Part shown: positions 10,508-19,949 of the stretch, piece after piece
Position numbering within the stretch: position 1 is the first letter of the stretch
How the letters are laid out: every line of letters begins with the position of its first letter
Origin: Sphingomonas sinipercae
GTDB lineage: Bacteria > Pseudomonadota > Alphaproteobacteria > Sphingomonadales > Sphingomonadaceae
Assembly: GCF_011302055.1 (NCBI RefSeq)
Contig: NZ_CP049871.1
Coordinates: 144,501 to 208,500, forward strand
Length of the DNA: 64,000 nt
Direction: 5' to 3'
Program-made: the position numbers and the translations under genes
Notes under the pieces: generated by a model
The model's input: the letters and a program-made list of their open reading frames with translations, nothing else
The model's database searches: none
Told to the model about the DNA's origin: nothing

Positions 10508-11056
10508 ATGTTCGCCCGGACCAGGAGGCTGCTGCTGCGGCCCGGATTCCCTGAAGATGCGCAGGCACTGCACGCCGCCATCGCCGACCAGGGCATCCTG
10601 CGCAACCTGGCGAGCGCGCCGTCGCCATACTCGCTCGATGACGCGCACGCATTCCTCAGTCAGCGCCGCGACCCGGTCCTTCCCAGCTTCGTGATTACGG
10701 AGCGCACGGATGCGGCGCCGCGGCTGGTCGGCGCTTGCGGCCTCGGCCGGCGCCCTTCGGGCGCGGTCGAGCTGGGTTACTGGATCGCGCGCACCCAATG
10801 GTCGCGCGGGCTTGCCACGGAAGCCTGCAAAGCGGTCATCGACATTGCGCGGACGCTGAAGTTGGCGACGCTCGAGGCTTCGTACTTCATCGACAATCCC
10901 GCATCGGGCCGAGTGCTCGACAAGCTCGGCTTCGAGCCGACCGGCATCATCGCGCCCCGGCACAGCTGCGCGCGCGGGGAGGAGACTCCGGCGCGTCTGA
11001 TGCGGCTGGCCTTGGCGGCGGTGCGCGTCGAGGCCGACGAGCCGCTCGCGGCCTGA
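10508..11056 (+). CDS. GNAT-family N-acetyltransferase (RimJ/RimL-like)
   Basis: 182 residues. It has the GNAT fold of the Acetyltransf_3 group: RRLLLRPGFPEDAQALH at the N-terminus, then VGACGLGRRPSGAVELGYWI and the acetyl-CoA-binding loop around RGLATEACKAVI. The C-terminus has the conserved ASYFIDNPASGRVLDKLGF. The ATG is preceded by a strong GGAGGAGG ribosome site. It could acetylate a ribosomal-protein N-terminus, as RimJ and RimL do, which its position beside L21/L27 makes tempting, but the terminator separates them and the substrate is unproven. Confidence 0.85.
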   Translation: MFARTRRLLLRPGFPEDAQALHAAIADQGILRNLASAPSPYSLDDAHAFLSQRRDPVLPSFVITERTDAAPRLVGACGLGRRPSGAVELGYWIARTQWSRGLATEACKAVIDIARTLKLATLEASYFIDNPASGRVLDKLGFEPTGIIAPRHSCARGEETPARLMRLALAAVRVEADEPLAA

Positions 11057-11057
11057 C

Positions 11058-11936
11058 TCAGGCGGCGCTGCGAACCTTTTTGGCAGGCTCGGGACGGCCG
11101 CTCGCTTCGGCTGCGTATGCGGCGAGGAGATGGCGGTCGTCCACGTCCCAAGGATGAAAACCGGGGAGGAAATAACTCAGCCAGGCGCCGCCGATCTTGC
11201 GGAACATGCCGGGGCGGAGCCAGAGATAGGCGAGCAGCCTGGTCCAGGCGGCAAGGCCGGTGACTCCGTCCTGGCGCATCAGTTCAAGCGCGCCAGCCGT
11301 CCGGTCGACCAGGAAGTTGCGCGTGACGTAGAGCATCACCAGCGCCTTTACCTTCCACCGTTTCCAGCGGGTCCAGTCGCGGGTCGCGAACAGCCAGGTG
11401 TCATAGGCCACGGCCTTATGCTCGATCTCCTCGCAGGCGTGCCAGCGCCATAGCGCCGCAGCCTCCGCCTCGGCGCCTTCAAGGTGCCGCGGATCCTTGA
11501 GCAGTTCATGGGCAAGGATGGCGGTGAAGTGCTCCAACGCCATGGTTGCGGCAAGGCTGACGATCGGCGGCTTCGAACGGGTCAGCGCCAGCCGGCGCTC
11601 GACATCGGCGTCCAGCTTCGTGAGGTCGTAGCCGGAATCAATCGCGCGCCGGTTGAAGGCAAGATGTTCGCGGCTGTGAATCGCCTCCTGCGTCGTGAAC
11701 CCCTTGATGTCGGCGGCTAGCCCGAGGGGGACCCCGTCGCGGAACTTGCGGACGCTTTCGACGAAGAAGGCTTCGCCGTCCGGGAAGGTAGCCGAAAGGG
11801 CGTTGTAAATGGCAGTCGCCTCAACGCGACCGCCGTGCCAAAGACGGGCCTTCAACGGCGCGCGGTCGAATCGACGGTCACGCGGCGTGATCGTCAGGCC
11901 CGGGGGGGCTTGTGTCAGGGCGTCGGCTCTACGCAT
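11058..11936 (-). CDS. Metal-dependent hydrolase family protein (ferritin-like, PF10118 type)
   Basis: 292 residues. The conserved family segments are FTTQEAIHSREHLAFN, ALEHFTAILAHELL and WHACEEIEHKAVAYD. They supply the Glu and His residues of a ferritin-like di-metal helical bundle. The family is annotated as predicted metal-dependent hydrolases without a known substrate. The C-terminal half has a hydrophobic stretch around VKALVMLYVTRNFLV that may touch the membrane. A TetR regulator starts divergently about 30 bases away, a layout that often means the regulator controls the hydrolase. The stop is one base from the stop of the convergent GNAT gene. Confidence 0.8.
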   Translation of the reverse strand: MRRADALTQAPPGLTITPRDRRFDRAPLKARLWHGGRVEATAIYNALSATFPDGEAFFVESVRKFRDGVPLGLAADIKGFTTQEAIHSREHLAFNRRAIDSGYDLTKLDADVERRLALTRSKPPIVSLAATMALEHFTAILAHELLKDPRHLEGAEAEAAALWRWHACEEIEHKAVAYDTWLFATRDWTRWKRWKVKALVMLYVTRNFLVDRTAGALELMRQDGVTGLAAWTRLLAYLWLRPGMFRKIGGAWLSYFLPGFHPWDVDDRHLLAAYAAEASGRPEPAKKVRSAA

Positions 11937-11966
11937 CGATCGCGAAGGTGGAGGTAACTGACAAGC

Positions 11967-12575
11967 GTGTCAATAGTTCGCAAGCGCCTGACTTCCGAGG
12001 AAAGCCGGGATGCCGCGATCGAGGCGGCGCGCCAGTTGCTCCTGGACGAAGGCCCGCAAGCGGTGACTCTGAAAGCGGTCGCGGCGAAGATCGGCCGAAC
12101 CCACGCCAACCTGCTTCATCACTTCGGTTCGGCAGCGCAGCTCCAGTCGCAACTTGCCCGAAGCATCGCCGAGCGCGTGACGAGCAGCATCGCCAGCGCC
12201 GTCGAGCGCGCGCGCAAGGGCGAGACCGACGCTCGCGAGATCGTCGACGGCACCTTCGATGCGTTCGGGAAGGAAGGCGCCGGCGCACTCGCCGCCTGGA
12301 TGATCCTCACCGGCAACCGCGACGCGCTCGACCCAGTCCTCCATTCGATCCGCAGCCTCGTCGCGCAGCTCAGCGACGGCGATGAGGATCACCAGGTCGG
12401 GGAAGCGACCCTTTGGCTCGTCCTGCTCGGCCTTGGCGACGCGCTGCTTGGCCAGCCGATCGCCGATGCCTTGAGACTGGATCAGGACACCGCTCGCCAG
12501 GTGGCGGCCGACCGGCTTCGGGCGCAGCTGGCTCAACACACCCAGTCCGGATTGCATTCGCGGACGGGCGGTTGA
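11967..12575 (+). CDS. TetR/AcrR-family transcriptional regulator
   Basis: 202 residues. The N-terminal helix-turn-helix spans about residues 10-55, with the recognition helix in KIGRTHANLLHHFGS. The C-terminal ligand domain is alpha-helical and divergent. The start is GTG at 11967, giving MSIVRKRLTSEESRDAAIEAA. It is divergent from the ferritin-like hydrolase gene with only 30 bases between starts, so a shared operator is likely in that gap. I could not pick out a clear palindrome there. The inducer is unknown. Confidence 0.88.
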   Translation: MSIVRKRLTSEESRDAAIEAARQLLLDEGPQAVTLKAVAAKIGRTHANLLHHFGSAAQLQSQLARSIAERVTSSIASAVERARKGETDAREIVDGTFDAFGKEGAGALAAWMILTGNRDALDPVLHSIRSLVAQLSDGDEDHQVGEATLWLVLLGLGDALLGQPIADALRLDQDTARQVAADRLRAQLAQHTQSGLHSRTGG

Positions 12576-12627
12576 ATGACTGCTATGCAATATAAAGTTA
12601 ACCGCGATTAAGGGGCTTGCGGGGGGT

Positions 12628-14265
12628 TTGGGGGCGAAGGTGTTTGACCGGGGCCTGAAACATCGTTCGGGGCGGGTGATCGCGCTTGGCCGCTTCGTGC
12701 TGTCGGCAATCTTCCTGTTCTCGATCTGGATCGATTCGAGCCAGCCCGCCCGCAACGCGCCCGAAACCTACTGGCTGCTTGCAAGCTACGTCGCGGCCGC
12801 GGGCCTGGTCGGTGCCGCCACCTGGAACAGCTGGTGGCTCGATGCCCGGCTCGCCGGCCCGGCGCATTGGCTGGATGTCTTCGTCTTCGGTCTGCTGATG
12901 TTCAGCACCGACGGCTACACCAGCCCGTTTTTCTTGTTCTTCGTCTTCATCATGCTGTCCTCGGCGATCCGGTGGGGCTGGCGCCAAACCGCGCTGACCG
13001 GCGCCGCCTTGATCGTCATGTATTTCGCAGCGGCCGCGCTTGCCGGCGTGGCGAGCGACCAGTTCGAATATCAGCGCTTCGTGCTTCGGGGCACCCACCT
13101 GGTCATTCTGTCCGCGATCCTGATCTGGTTCGGAATCAACCAGGGCGCGCCGCAATGGACGTTTGAGGGCAAGCTCCTCGGCGACATTTCACCCGACGAG
13201 TCACCCCTGCCCAGCGCGCTCAAGGCGGCGCTGCGCTCGACGGAAGCGACCTTCGGCGTGCTGATCTGGCGCGCAAGTGAAGCGCATAGCCTGACCGTCC
13301 TATGCGGCCGGACGGGCGACGAACCGGAGGCCCGGTCGATCGAGTGGGACGGCGACCCCGACAGCCATCCGCGCGCACCATTCCTGTTCGACCTTGCGCG
13401 GGACCGCGCGCTGGCCGGCGGCGGGGGACGGGGCTTCCGTTTTTTTACCGCTAGCTCGGCGCTCGATCGATCGGCGCTGGGACCGCTTTCCGACATGCAA
13501 GGGCTTGGCGTCCCCTTTTCGGCCGACACGGGTAACGGTCTGTTGTTGCTGGGCGGCATTCGCGGATTGAGCCTCGACTATCTCAGCCTTGGCGAGCAAT
13601 TGGCGCCCGCGATCGAGCTTCATATCCAGCGGCATGCCTTGCTTTCGGCCGCGCAGCACAACGCGGTCGCCCACGCCCGCCTGGCGCTGTCCCGGGACCT
13701 GCACGACAGCATCGTTCAATTCCTGGCCGGGGCCTGTTTCCAGGTCGAGGCACTGACTCGGTCGGCTCGCTCCGGAAGCGCGATCGTCGATCAGCTCGCG
13801 TCGCTGAAACAAATGCTGCTGGAAGAGCAGCAGGAATTGCGCTCGAGCATCGGGGCGATGCGCAGCGAGGAAGTCGGCTTGATCGACCTGGCCGCGAACC
13901 TCGAGAAGCTTTGCGCGCGACTGGCGCGGCAATGGGGTGTCCATTGCAGTTTCGACGCGCAGGTGTCGGCCGCCGCGGTCCCGATGCGGCTTCATTTCGA
14001 CACGCACCAACTGGTGCGGGAAGCCGTTGCCAATGCCGCGCGCCATGCGGCGCCGACGGCAATTCGAGTTTCGCTGTCCGAGGAAGGCGGGAGCTTGCGG
14101 CTGGACATCGTCAATGACGGGGGAGGGGCGGAGCCGCTCGCGCCCGGGGCGCCATGGTCGTTGCGCGAGCGCGTCGACGAGGCGGACGGCAATTTGATGC
14201 TCGCCACGCGAAACGGCTCGACAACCGTCTCGATTACCCTGCCTTTACGGAGTTCCGCGACATGA
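12628..14265 (+). CDS. Sensor histidine kinase, NarL/DegS type (HisKA_3)
   Basis: About 545 residues. The N-terminal 150 residues hold several membrane helices, for example ALGRFVLSAIFLFSIWI and LLMFSTDGYTSPFFLFFVFI. A GAF-like cytoplasmic region follows. The dimerisation and phosphorylation box is LSRDLHDSIVQFLAG with His359. The HATPase domain has the N box REAVANAARHA near residue 465. The start is uncertain: TTG at 12628 or GTG at 12640. The stop overlaps the response regulator start as ATGA, so the two form one coupled two-component system. The signal is unknown. Confidence 0.9.
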   Translation: MGAKVFDRGLKHRSGRVIALGRFVLSAIFLFSIWIDSSQPARNAPETYWLLASYVAAAGLVGAATWNSWWLDARLAGPAHWLDVFVFGLLMFSTDGYTSPFFLFFVFIMLSSAIRWGWRQTALTGAALIVMYFAAAALAGVASDQFEYQRFVLRGTHLVILSAILIWFGINQGAPQWTFEGKLLGDISPDESPLPSALKAALRSTEATFGVLIWRASEAHSLTVLCGRTGDEPEARSIEWDGDPDSHPRAPFLFDLARDRALAGGGGRGFRFFTASSALDRSALGPLSDMQGLGVPFSADTGNGLLLLGGIRGLSLDYLSLGEQLAPAIELHIQRHALLSAAQHNAVAHARLALSRDLHDSIVQFLAGACFQVEALTRSARSGSAIVDQLASLKQMLLEEQQELRSSIGAMRSEEVGLIDLAANLEKLCARLARQWGVHCSFDAQVSAAAVPMRLHFDTHQLVREAVANAARHAAPTAIRVSLSEEGGSLRLDIVNDGGGAEPLAPGAPWSLRERVDEADGNLMLATRNGSTTVSITLPLRSSAT

Positions 14266-14861
14266 CCCGGCTCGTGCTCGCCGACGACCATCCCATCATC
14301 CAAGGCGCGGTCCGGTCGCTTCTCGAAGGAACTCACTACGAACTCGTTGCCACGGCGAGCAGTGGTTCGGCTGCCCTGTCGATGATCGCGGCGACGAAGC
14401 CCGACATCGCCCTGCTCGACCTGCAGATGCCGGACGGCAGCGGTCTCGACGTGCTTCGGAAGCTCCGGGCAGACAAGGCGAACATCAAGGTGGTGCTGCT
14501 GACTGCGTCCATCGACCGCCATGCGCTGGCCGAAGCATTGAAGCATGAGGTCGACGGCATCGTCCTGAAGAACTCGGACCCGACTCTGCTGCTCGAGTGC
14601 CTGAATTGCGTTGGCTCGGACCGGCAATGGATCGACCCGCAGCTCGCTTCGATAGCGGCGGAGGCCACGGGCCCCTCGTTGACCCCGCGCGAGCGCGACC
14701 TGGTTGCATTGGTGACCGAGGGGCTTCGACACCGGGAGATCGCCGACCGGCTCGGGGTCACGGAAGGCACGGTCAAAGTCTACCTGCACGGAATCTTCGA
14801 AAAGACCGGTGTCTCCAACCGGACCGAACTCGCCATGCGGGCGCGCGACCTGCTGGGCTGA
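14262..14861 (+). CDS. LuxR/NarL-family response regulator
   Basis: 199 residues. The receiver domain has the acidic pair D8/D9, the phosphorylation site D53 in LLDLQMPDGSG, and the conserved Lys in VLKNSD. The C-terminal LuxR helix-turn-helix spans LTPRERDLVALVTEGL through HREIADRLGVTEGTVKVYL. I chose ATG 14262, which overlaps the kinase stop and gives MTRLVLADDHPI. It is the cognate partner of the upstream kinase. Targets are unknown; the secreted protein gene 216 bases downstream is one candidate. Confidence 0.93.
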   Translation: MTRLVLADDHPIIQGAVRSLLEGTHYELVATASSGSAALSMIAATKPDIALLDLQMPDGSGLDVLRKLRADKANIKVVLLTASIDRHALAEALKHEVDGIVLKNSDPTLLLECLNCVGSDRQWIDPQLASIAAEATGPSLTPRERDLVALVTEGLRHREIADRLGVTEGTVKVYLHGIFEKTGVSNRTELAMRARDLLG

Positions 14862-15077
14862 CTTACGCGCAGAGCGTCGGTGCAGCCAAAAGCGACATAG
14901 CAAAGTCAAATCTGGCACTGTCCCGGCGCGGGACTCGTCCTGGTTAACCTAAGGCTACTAACCTTTGGTAAGTTCAGCATTAAATCGACTTGGTTTAACA
15001 GGAAATTATCACCTTCCGAGTCGCACACCCCCGCCGCTCCCAGGTGAAAAATCGAACCGGGGAAGAGGATTACTGCC
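14862..15077 (+). other. Intergenic leader/promoter region of the secreted six-Cys protein
   Basis: The 216 bases hold no RNA gene or ORF that I can support. The part from about 14940 to 15010 is noticeably AT-richer than its surroundings and contains TAACC twice and two TTAA tetramers. It probably carries the promoter and leader of the gene at 15078. A GGGGAAGAGGA ribosome site lies just before that ATG. Confidence 0.4.
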
Positions 15078-16130
15078 ATGAAACTGATCAAGATCGCAGC
15101 CGCGAGCGCGCTGCTCTGTTCAACCATGATGTCGCCTGCCAACGCAGCGGTCACGCTTATTTCATCCACGCCAAGCGCCAATCCGGCCGAACTGACCACG
15201 GCCAACCTGGCCGCTGCGCAGTCCCAGTGCGACACTGCGGCCGCAACCGCTGACGCAGACGGATCGGCCGCGAACAGCGACCGCTACACCGCCGCCGTCG
15301 TTCAAGGGGCTCCTTCCTACGTTAGCGGCCCGGCTGAAATCGGCAGCGAAGCCGATCGCACGCTGACCACGGCCAAATCGCCCGCGGGCACGTTCAGCCC
15401 AGGCGTAAAGTTCATTTCGGGCAACCCGTATCGCAATGGCGGCAGCGTCAACATGTTCGGCCTGCAGAAGGCGACCGGCGGCAGCTACAGCAACAGCCAG
15501 TACGACTTCACGGCGCAGTTCAAGACGACCTACGCGGTCGCCTACACCTGCACGATTTCGAAGGAAGTCTATAATCCGCCGGTCTACGTGCCGCCGGTGT
15601 TCCACCCGCGGACCGGCCACTGGATCGTCAATCCCGACTTCCACGGCAATGAAGAAGCAGTGACTCAGAATTGCACCGCGTTCAACACGTCGCTGCCCAC
15701 CGGCCCGCAGAACGGTCATCCGACCGATCAGGCTAACTGCCGCTACATCGAAGAAACCGCAGCCTATACCACGCCGGGCTACACCATCCCGGCCTACTTC
15801 GGCCCGAAGACCGAAGTTGCAGCCGGCGTTCCGGGCGGTTCGTTCAACCAGGAGCAGACAGATACGCTGAGCGCGCACGAGAGCTTCGGTTCCGGCTATT
15901 CGATCAGCGAGACGGTCACGCTTGGCCAGGTCGTCGTCTGCATCTCGCCGAGCAAGTCCGGTGCGAAGCTGCCGGGCGCATGGACGAAGCAGAACGGCTA
16001 CACCGGCGACCTGTGCAACAGTGCTTGGTACAACGGCACGAGCCCGTACAGCCCGAGCAACTACGCGGGTACCAACATTCCGAACCTGAATGACAGCAGC
16101 CACAACTGGGTCACGGTTCCGATCATCTAA
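15078..16130 (+). CDS. Secreted protein of unknown function with six mature cysteines
   Basis: 350 residues, no family recognised. A Sec signal peptide is clear (hydrophobic residues 5-18, cleavage after SPANA near residue 23). The mature part has six cysteines (C51, C158, C199, C221, C288, C313), enough for three disulfides in the periplasm or outside. It is rich in Asn, Ser, Thr, Gly and Tyr and has a proline-aromatic patch (YNPPVYVPPVFHP, 165-177). It has no membrane segment after the signal. A good terminator follows, so it is a single-gene unit. It lies between a two-component system and a TonB-dependent receptor. An adhesin or surface-layer role is possible but unproven. Confidence 0.8.
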   Translation: MKLIKIAAASALLCSTMMSPANAAVTLISSTPSANPAELTTANLAAAQSQCDTAAATADADGSAANSDRYTAAVVQGAPSYVSGPAEIGSEADRTLTTAKSPAGTFSPGVKFISGNPYRNGGSVNMFGLQKATGGSYSNSQYDFTAQFKTTYAVAYTCTISKEVYNPPVYVPPVFHPRTGHWIVNPDFHGNEEAVTQNCTAFNTSLPTGPQNGHPTDQANCRYIEETAAYTTPGYTIPAYFGPKTEVAAGVPGGSFNQEQTDTLSAHESFGSGYSISETVTLGQVVVCISPSKSGAKLPGAWTKQNGYTGDLCNSAWYNGTSPYSPSNYAGTNIPNLNDSSHNWVTVPII

Positions 16131-16138
16131 GTCGGCGC

Positions 16139-16180
16139 GGAAGCCTCGTTCAAGAACGGGGCTTCCTCTCCGGGTTTTTT
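16139..16180 (+). terminator. Intrinsic terminator after the secreted protein gene
   Basis: GGAAGCCTCGTT pairs with AACGGGGCTTCC through twelve pairs including one G-T wobble, with a CAAG loop. A TTTTTT run lies at 16175-16180 after a short spacer. It begins eight bases after the stop codon. Confidence 0.85.
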
Positions 16181-16210
16181 CACTGCGGCCCAGAACCGCG
16201 CGTGAGCTCT

Positions 16211-16237
16211 CTGTCTGGCACCCCCGGTGCCAGGCAG
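16211..16237 (+). other. Strong hairpin upstream of the TonB-dependent receptor
   Basis: CTGTCTGGCACC pairs with GGTGCCAGGCAG around a CCC loop, twelve pairs with one T-G wobble. No T-run follows, so it is not a standard terminator. It lies 70 bases before the receptor ATG and could be a leader structure or a protein site. Function unknown. Confidence 0.4.
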
Positions 16238-16306
16238 GGCAGCGCGAGGGCCGTGTTAACGTAAACGCATTAGCGATGTTGCGGCCTTTTCTGGGGGGGC
16301 AGGCAA

Positions 16307-18853
16307 ATGATCCAAGACACCGGCCATCGGCTGACCTGGCGCCGCGTCGCGGGCGTACTGCTGCTCAGCAGCGTGGCCATGCCGGGACGGGCCGACATCG
16401 GCGCCGCGGCCGCCGAAGTCCAAGCGTCGCAGCCGCGCGATCCCTATCGCGACGAGATTATCGTCATTGGCCGCCGCCTCCAGGGCGTCATTCCGGAACG
16501 CAACCTCGACGAAGACGAAATTCGAGGTTTCGGCGCGAACACCATCGATGAACTCATCGGCGAGCTCGCTGGCGACGCCGGCGACGGCGATGAACCGCTC
16601 ATTTTCGTCAACGGCGAACGGGTAAGCGGCGCCGGCGACATCGGCGACTTCCCGATCGAGGCGCTGCGCGCAGCCCAAGTGCTGCCACGCGGCTCGGCCG
16701 TCGGCCGGGGCGGCTCGGCCAGCCAGCGCGTGCTCAGCCTGACGCTGAAAGACCGCCTGCGCAGCGTCACGGTCAGCGCCGCCCACAGGCTCGCAACCGA
16801 GGGGGAATTTACCGCGGATCGCGGCGATTCCATCTTCACGCATATTCGTGGGTCCACCCGCGCAAACCTGTCGTTCCGGATCGAAGACCAGAGCGCGCTG
16901 TTCGAAAGCGACCGGGGCATCGTTCAACCCGCCGCCAACTACCCGTTCGCCCAAGGCGGAAACATCATCGCCTACCCGGCGCTGGCAGGCGAGATCGACC
17001 CCGCGCTGAGCGCCATCGCCGGCACGCCGGTAACCGTTGCGGCAGTGCCCGGCGGCGACAATTTCGGCCTTGGCGCTTTTGCCGCAGGGGCGAACCAGGC
17101 CGCGATCACCGACCTTGGCGCGTTTCGGACGCTGCTGCCGGGCCTTCGCAATTACGATCTGAACGGCACCTTCGGCACGCGCTTGTCGCCCTGGCTGACG
17201 GGTTCGTCGACGCTCCGGTTCAGCCGCAGCACCAGCAAGTCGAGCCGGGGACTCCCTAGCGTTCTCGTCGCGATCAACGAGGCCAACACCTTTTCGCCAT
17301 TCACTCAGGATGTCGCGCTGGCCGCTTACGGCACCACGCCCTTTCGCTCTCGCAGCCGCTCTGATTCCGGCGAAGGCAGCGCGACGCTCAACGCCAATGT
17401 CGGACTTTGGACCGGGACGCTCGTGGCCCGCCACTTGCGCGCCAAGTCGGTCTTGGACAGCCAGCGTCAATCGACGTTCGCACCCGTCCTGGTGGCCGAT
17501 ACGCTCAATCCCTTCACGGCCGACTTCGACGACTTCATCCACATCGAAGACGATCGCGCGGTTACGCGTACGCGCACGACGCTGTCGCAGCTGACCTTGA
17601 CCGGGCCGGCCGGCGAGCTTCCGGCCGGGACCATCCGGGCGACCGTCGAGGGCAAGGTCGCCTGGTACGCGATCGATTCGGAAAGCAGCTTCACCGGCGG
17701 CGACTTGCGCAAGTACCGGCGCTCCGAACAAGGCGTCCGCGGCGCATTGGAAGTGCCGCTGGCCAGCCGCGAGGGCCAAGTGCTGTCCAAGCTGGGCAAC
17801 CTCGATGCGTCGGTGGAGTTTGGCGCGACCCACTTTTCCGATGCCGGCACGCTGACCCGGCACTCGCTTGGCCTCACCTGGGAACCGAGCATCAGCTTCC
17901 GGTTGCGCGGGTCGATCGAAAAGAAGGAAATGCCAGCGCTGATCGAGACGCTCGGCAACCCTGTGATCGTCGTTCCTGGTGTTCGCGTCTTCGATCCGCT
18001 GACCGGCGCCACGACCGACGTGATTCAGATCAGTGGCGGCAACCCGGACTTGAAGCCGGAGTCGACGACCATTCGGCGGCTGACCGGGCTGGTTCGCCTG
18101 ATTCCAAGCATCGAGCTGCAACTGAACGCCGAGTATACGGACACCGATCGGCGCAACTTCATCTCGGCGCTGCCGGAGGCCAGCGCTGCGGTGACCCTCG
18201 CTTTCCCTGACCGGTTCGTTCGCAATGCCGATGGCGTGCTGACGTCCGTCGACCTGCGCCCGGTCAATTTCGAATCCGAGCGCGAAAAGCGGCTGCGCTG
18301 GGGCCTGAGCATGAGCAAGCCCCTGGGCACGGCGCCGGCGGTGGTGCGCAAGCCTGGAATGCGCCCGCCGCTGCCGAGGACCATTCTCCAGCTAAGCGCC
18401 AACCATTCGATGGTCTTTTCGAACGAAATCCGGATCCGCCCCGAGCTGGACCCGGTCGACCTTCTGGGCGGCGGCGCGATCGGTATCGGCGGCGGGCGTC
18501 TGCGCCATCAGCTGGATGCGACGGCCGGCCTTGCCTCGGGTGGCACGGGGGCGCGCATCGGGCTGACCTGGCGGGGCGCAAGCGAGCTTGAAAGCCGCAT
18601 CGACGGGGTCACCGAACGCCTGCGTTTCTCGCCGGTGATGCTGGTAAACCTTCGCCTGTTCACGGACGCCGAAAGGTTCATCCCAGGCTCCAAGTGGGCG
18701 AAAGGTCTTCGCCTGTCGCTTGAAGCGGTCAACCTGACCAATGATCGCCAGTCGGTTCGCAATGCTCTGGGCGAAACACCGCTGCAGTATCAGCCGGGTT
18801 ATCGGGACCCAACGGGCCGCACGATCGAGTTTGAAATCCGCAAGGTCTTCTAG
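16307..18853 (+). CDS. TonB-dependent receptor-like outer-membrane protein
   Basis: 848 residues. A signal peptide (roughly residues 1-29) precedes the TonB-box-like DEIIVIGRR at 49-57. A compact plug follows (IDELIGELAGD, EPLIFVNGERVSG, LPRGSAVGRGG). The rest is a beta-barrel with alternating hydrophobic strands, the hallmark segment ISGGNPDLKPESTT in the barrel, and a C-terminal beta-signal ending in IEFEIRKVF. These receptors take up iron complexes, vitamins or glycans using TonB energy. The substrate is not evident. Sphingomonads carry very many such receptors. It is the only gene of its unit. Confidence 0.85.
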   Translation: MIQDTGHRLTWRRVAGVLLLSSVAMPGRADIGAAAAEVQASQPRDPYRDEIIVIGRRLQGVIPERNLDEDEIRGFGANTIDELIGELAGDAGDGDEPLIFVNGERVSGAGDIGDFPIEALRAAQVLPRGSAVGRGGSASQRVLSLTLKDRLRSVTVSAAHRLATEGEFTADRGDSIFTHIRGSTRANLSFRIEDQSALFESDRGIVQPAANYPFAQGGNIIAYPALAGEIDPALSAIAGTPVTVAAVPGGDNFGLGAFAAGANQAAITDLGAFRTLLPGLRNYDLNGTFGTRLSPWLTGSSTLRFSRSTSKSSRGLPSVLVAINEANTFSPFTQDVALAAYGTTPFRSRSRSDSGEGSATLNANVGLWTGTLVARHLRAKSVLDSQRQSTFAPVLVADTLNPFTADFDDFIHIEDDRAVTRTRTTLSQLTLTGPAGELPAGTIRATVEGKVAWYAIDSESSFTGGDLRKYRRSEQGVRGALEVPLASREGQVLSKLGNLDASVEFGATHFSDAGTLTRHSLGLTWEPSISFRLRGSIEKKEMPALIETLGNPVIVVPGVRVFDPLTGATTDVIQISGGNPDLKPESTTIRRLTGLVRLIPSIELQLNAEYTDTDRRNFISALPEASAAVTLAFPDRFVRNADGVLTSVDLRPVNFESEREKRLRWGLSMSKPLGTAPAVVRKPGMRPPLPRTILQLSANHSMVFSNEIRIRPELDPVDLLGGGAIGIGGGRLRHQLDATAGLASGGTGARIGLTWRGASELESRIDGVTERLRFSPVMLVNLRLFTDAERFIPGSKWAKGLRLSLEAVNLTNDRQSVRNALGETPLQYQPGYRDPTGRTIEFEIRKVF

Positions 18854-19939
<1,086 letters not shown>

Positions 19940-19949
19940 GTCTGGGGCG

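Noticed and set aside
16256..18121. Open frame of 621 codons antisense to the TonB receptor
   Set aside because: The receptor frame has signal peptide, plug and barrel motifs; the antisense translation is low-complexity and has no recognisable domain.
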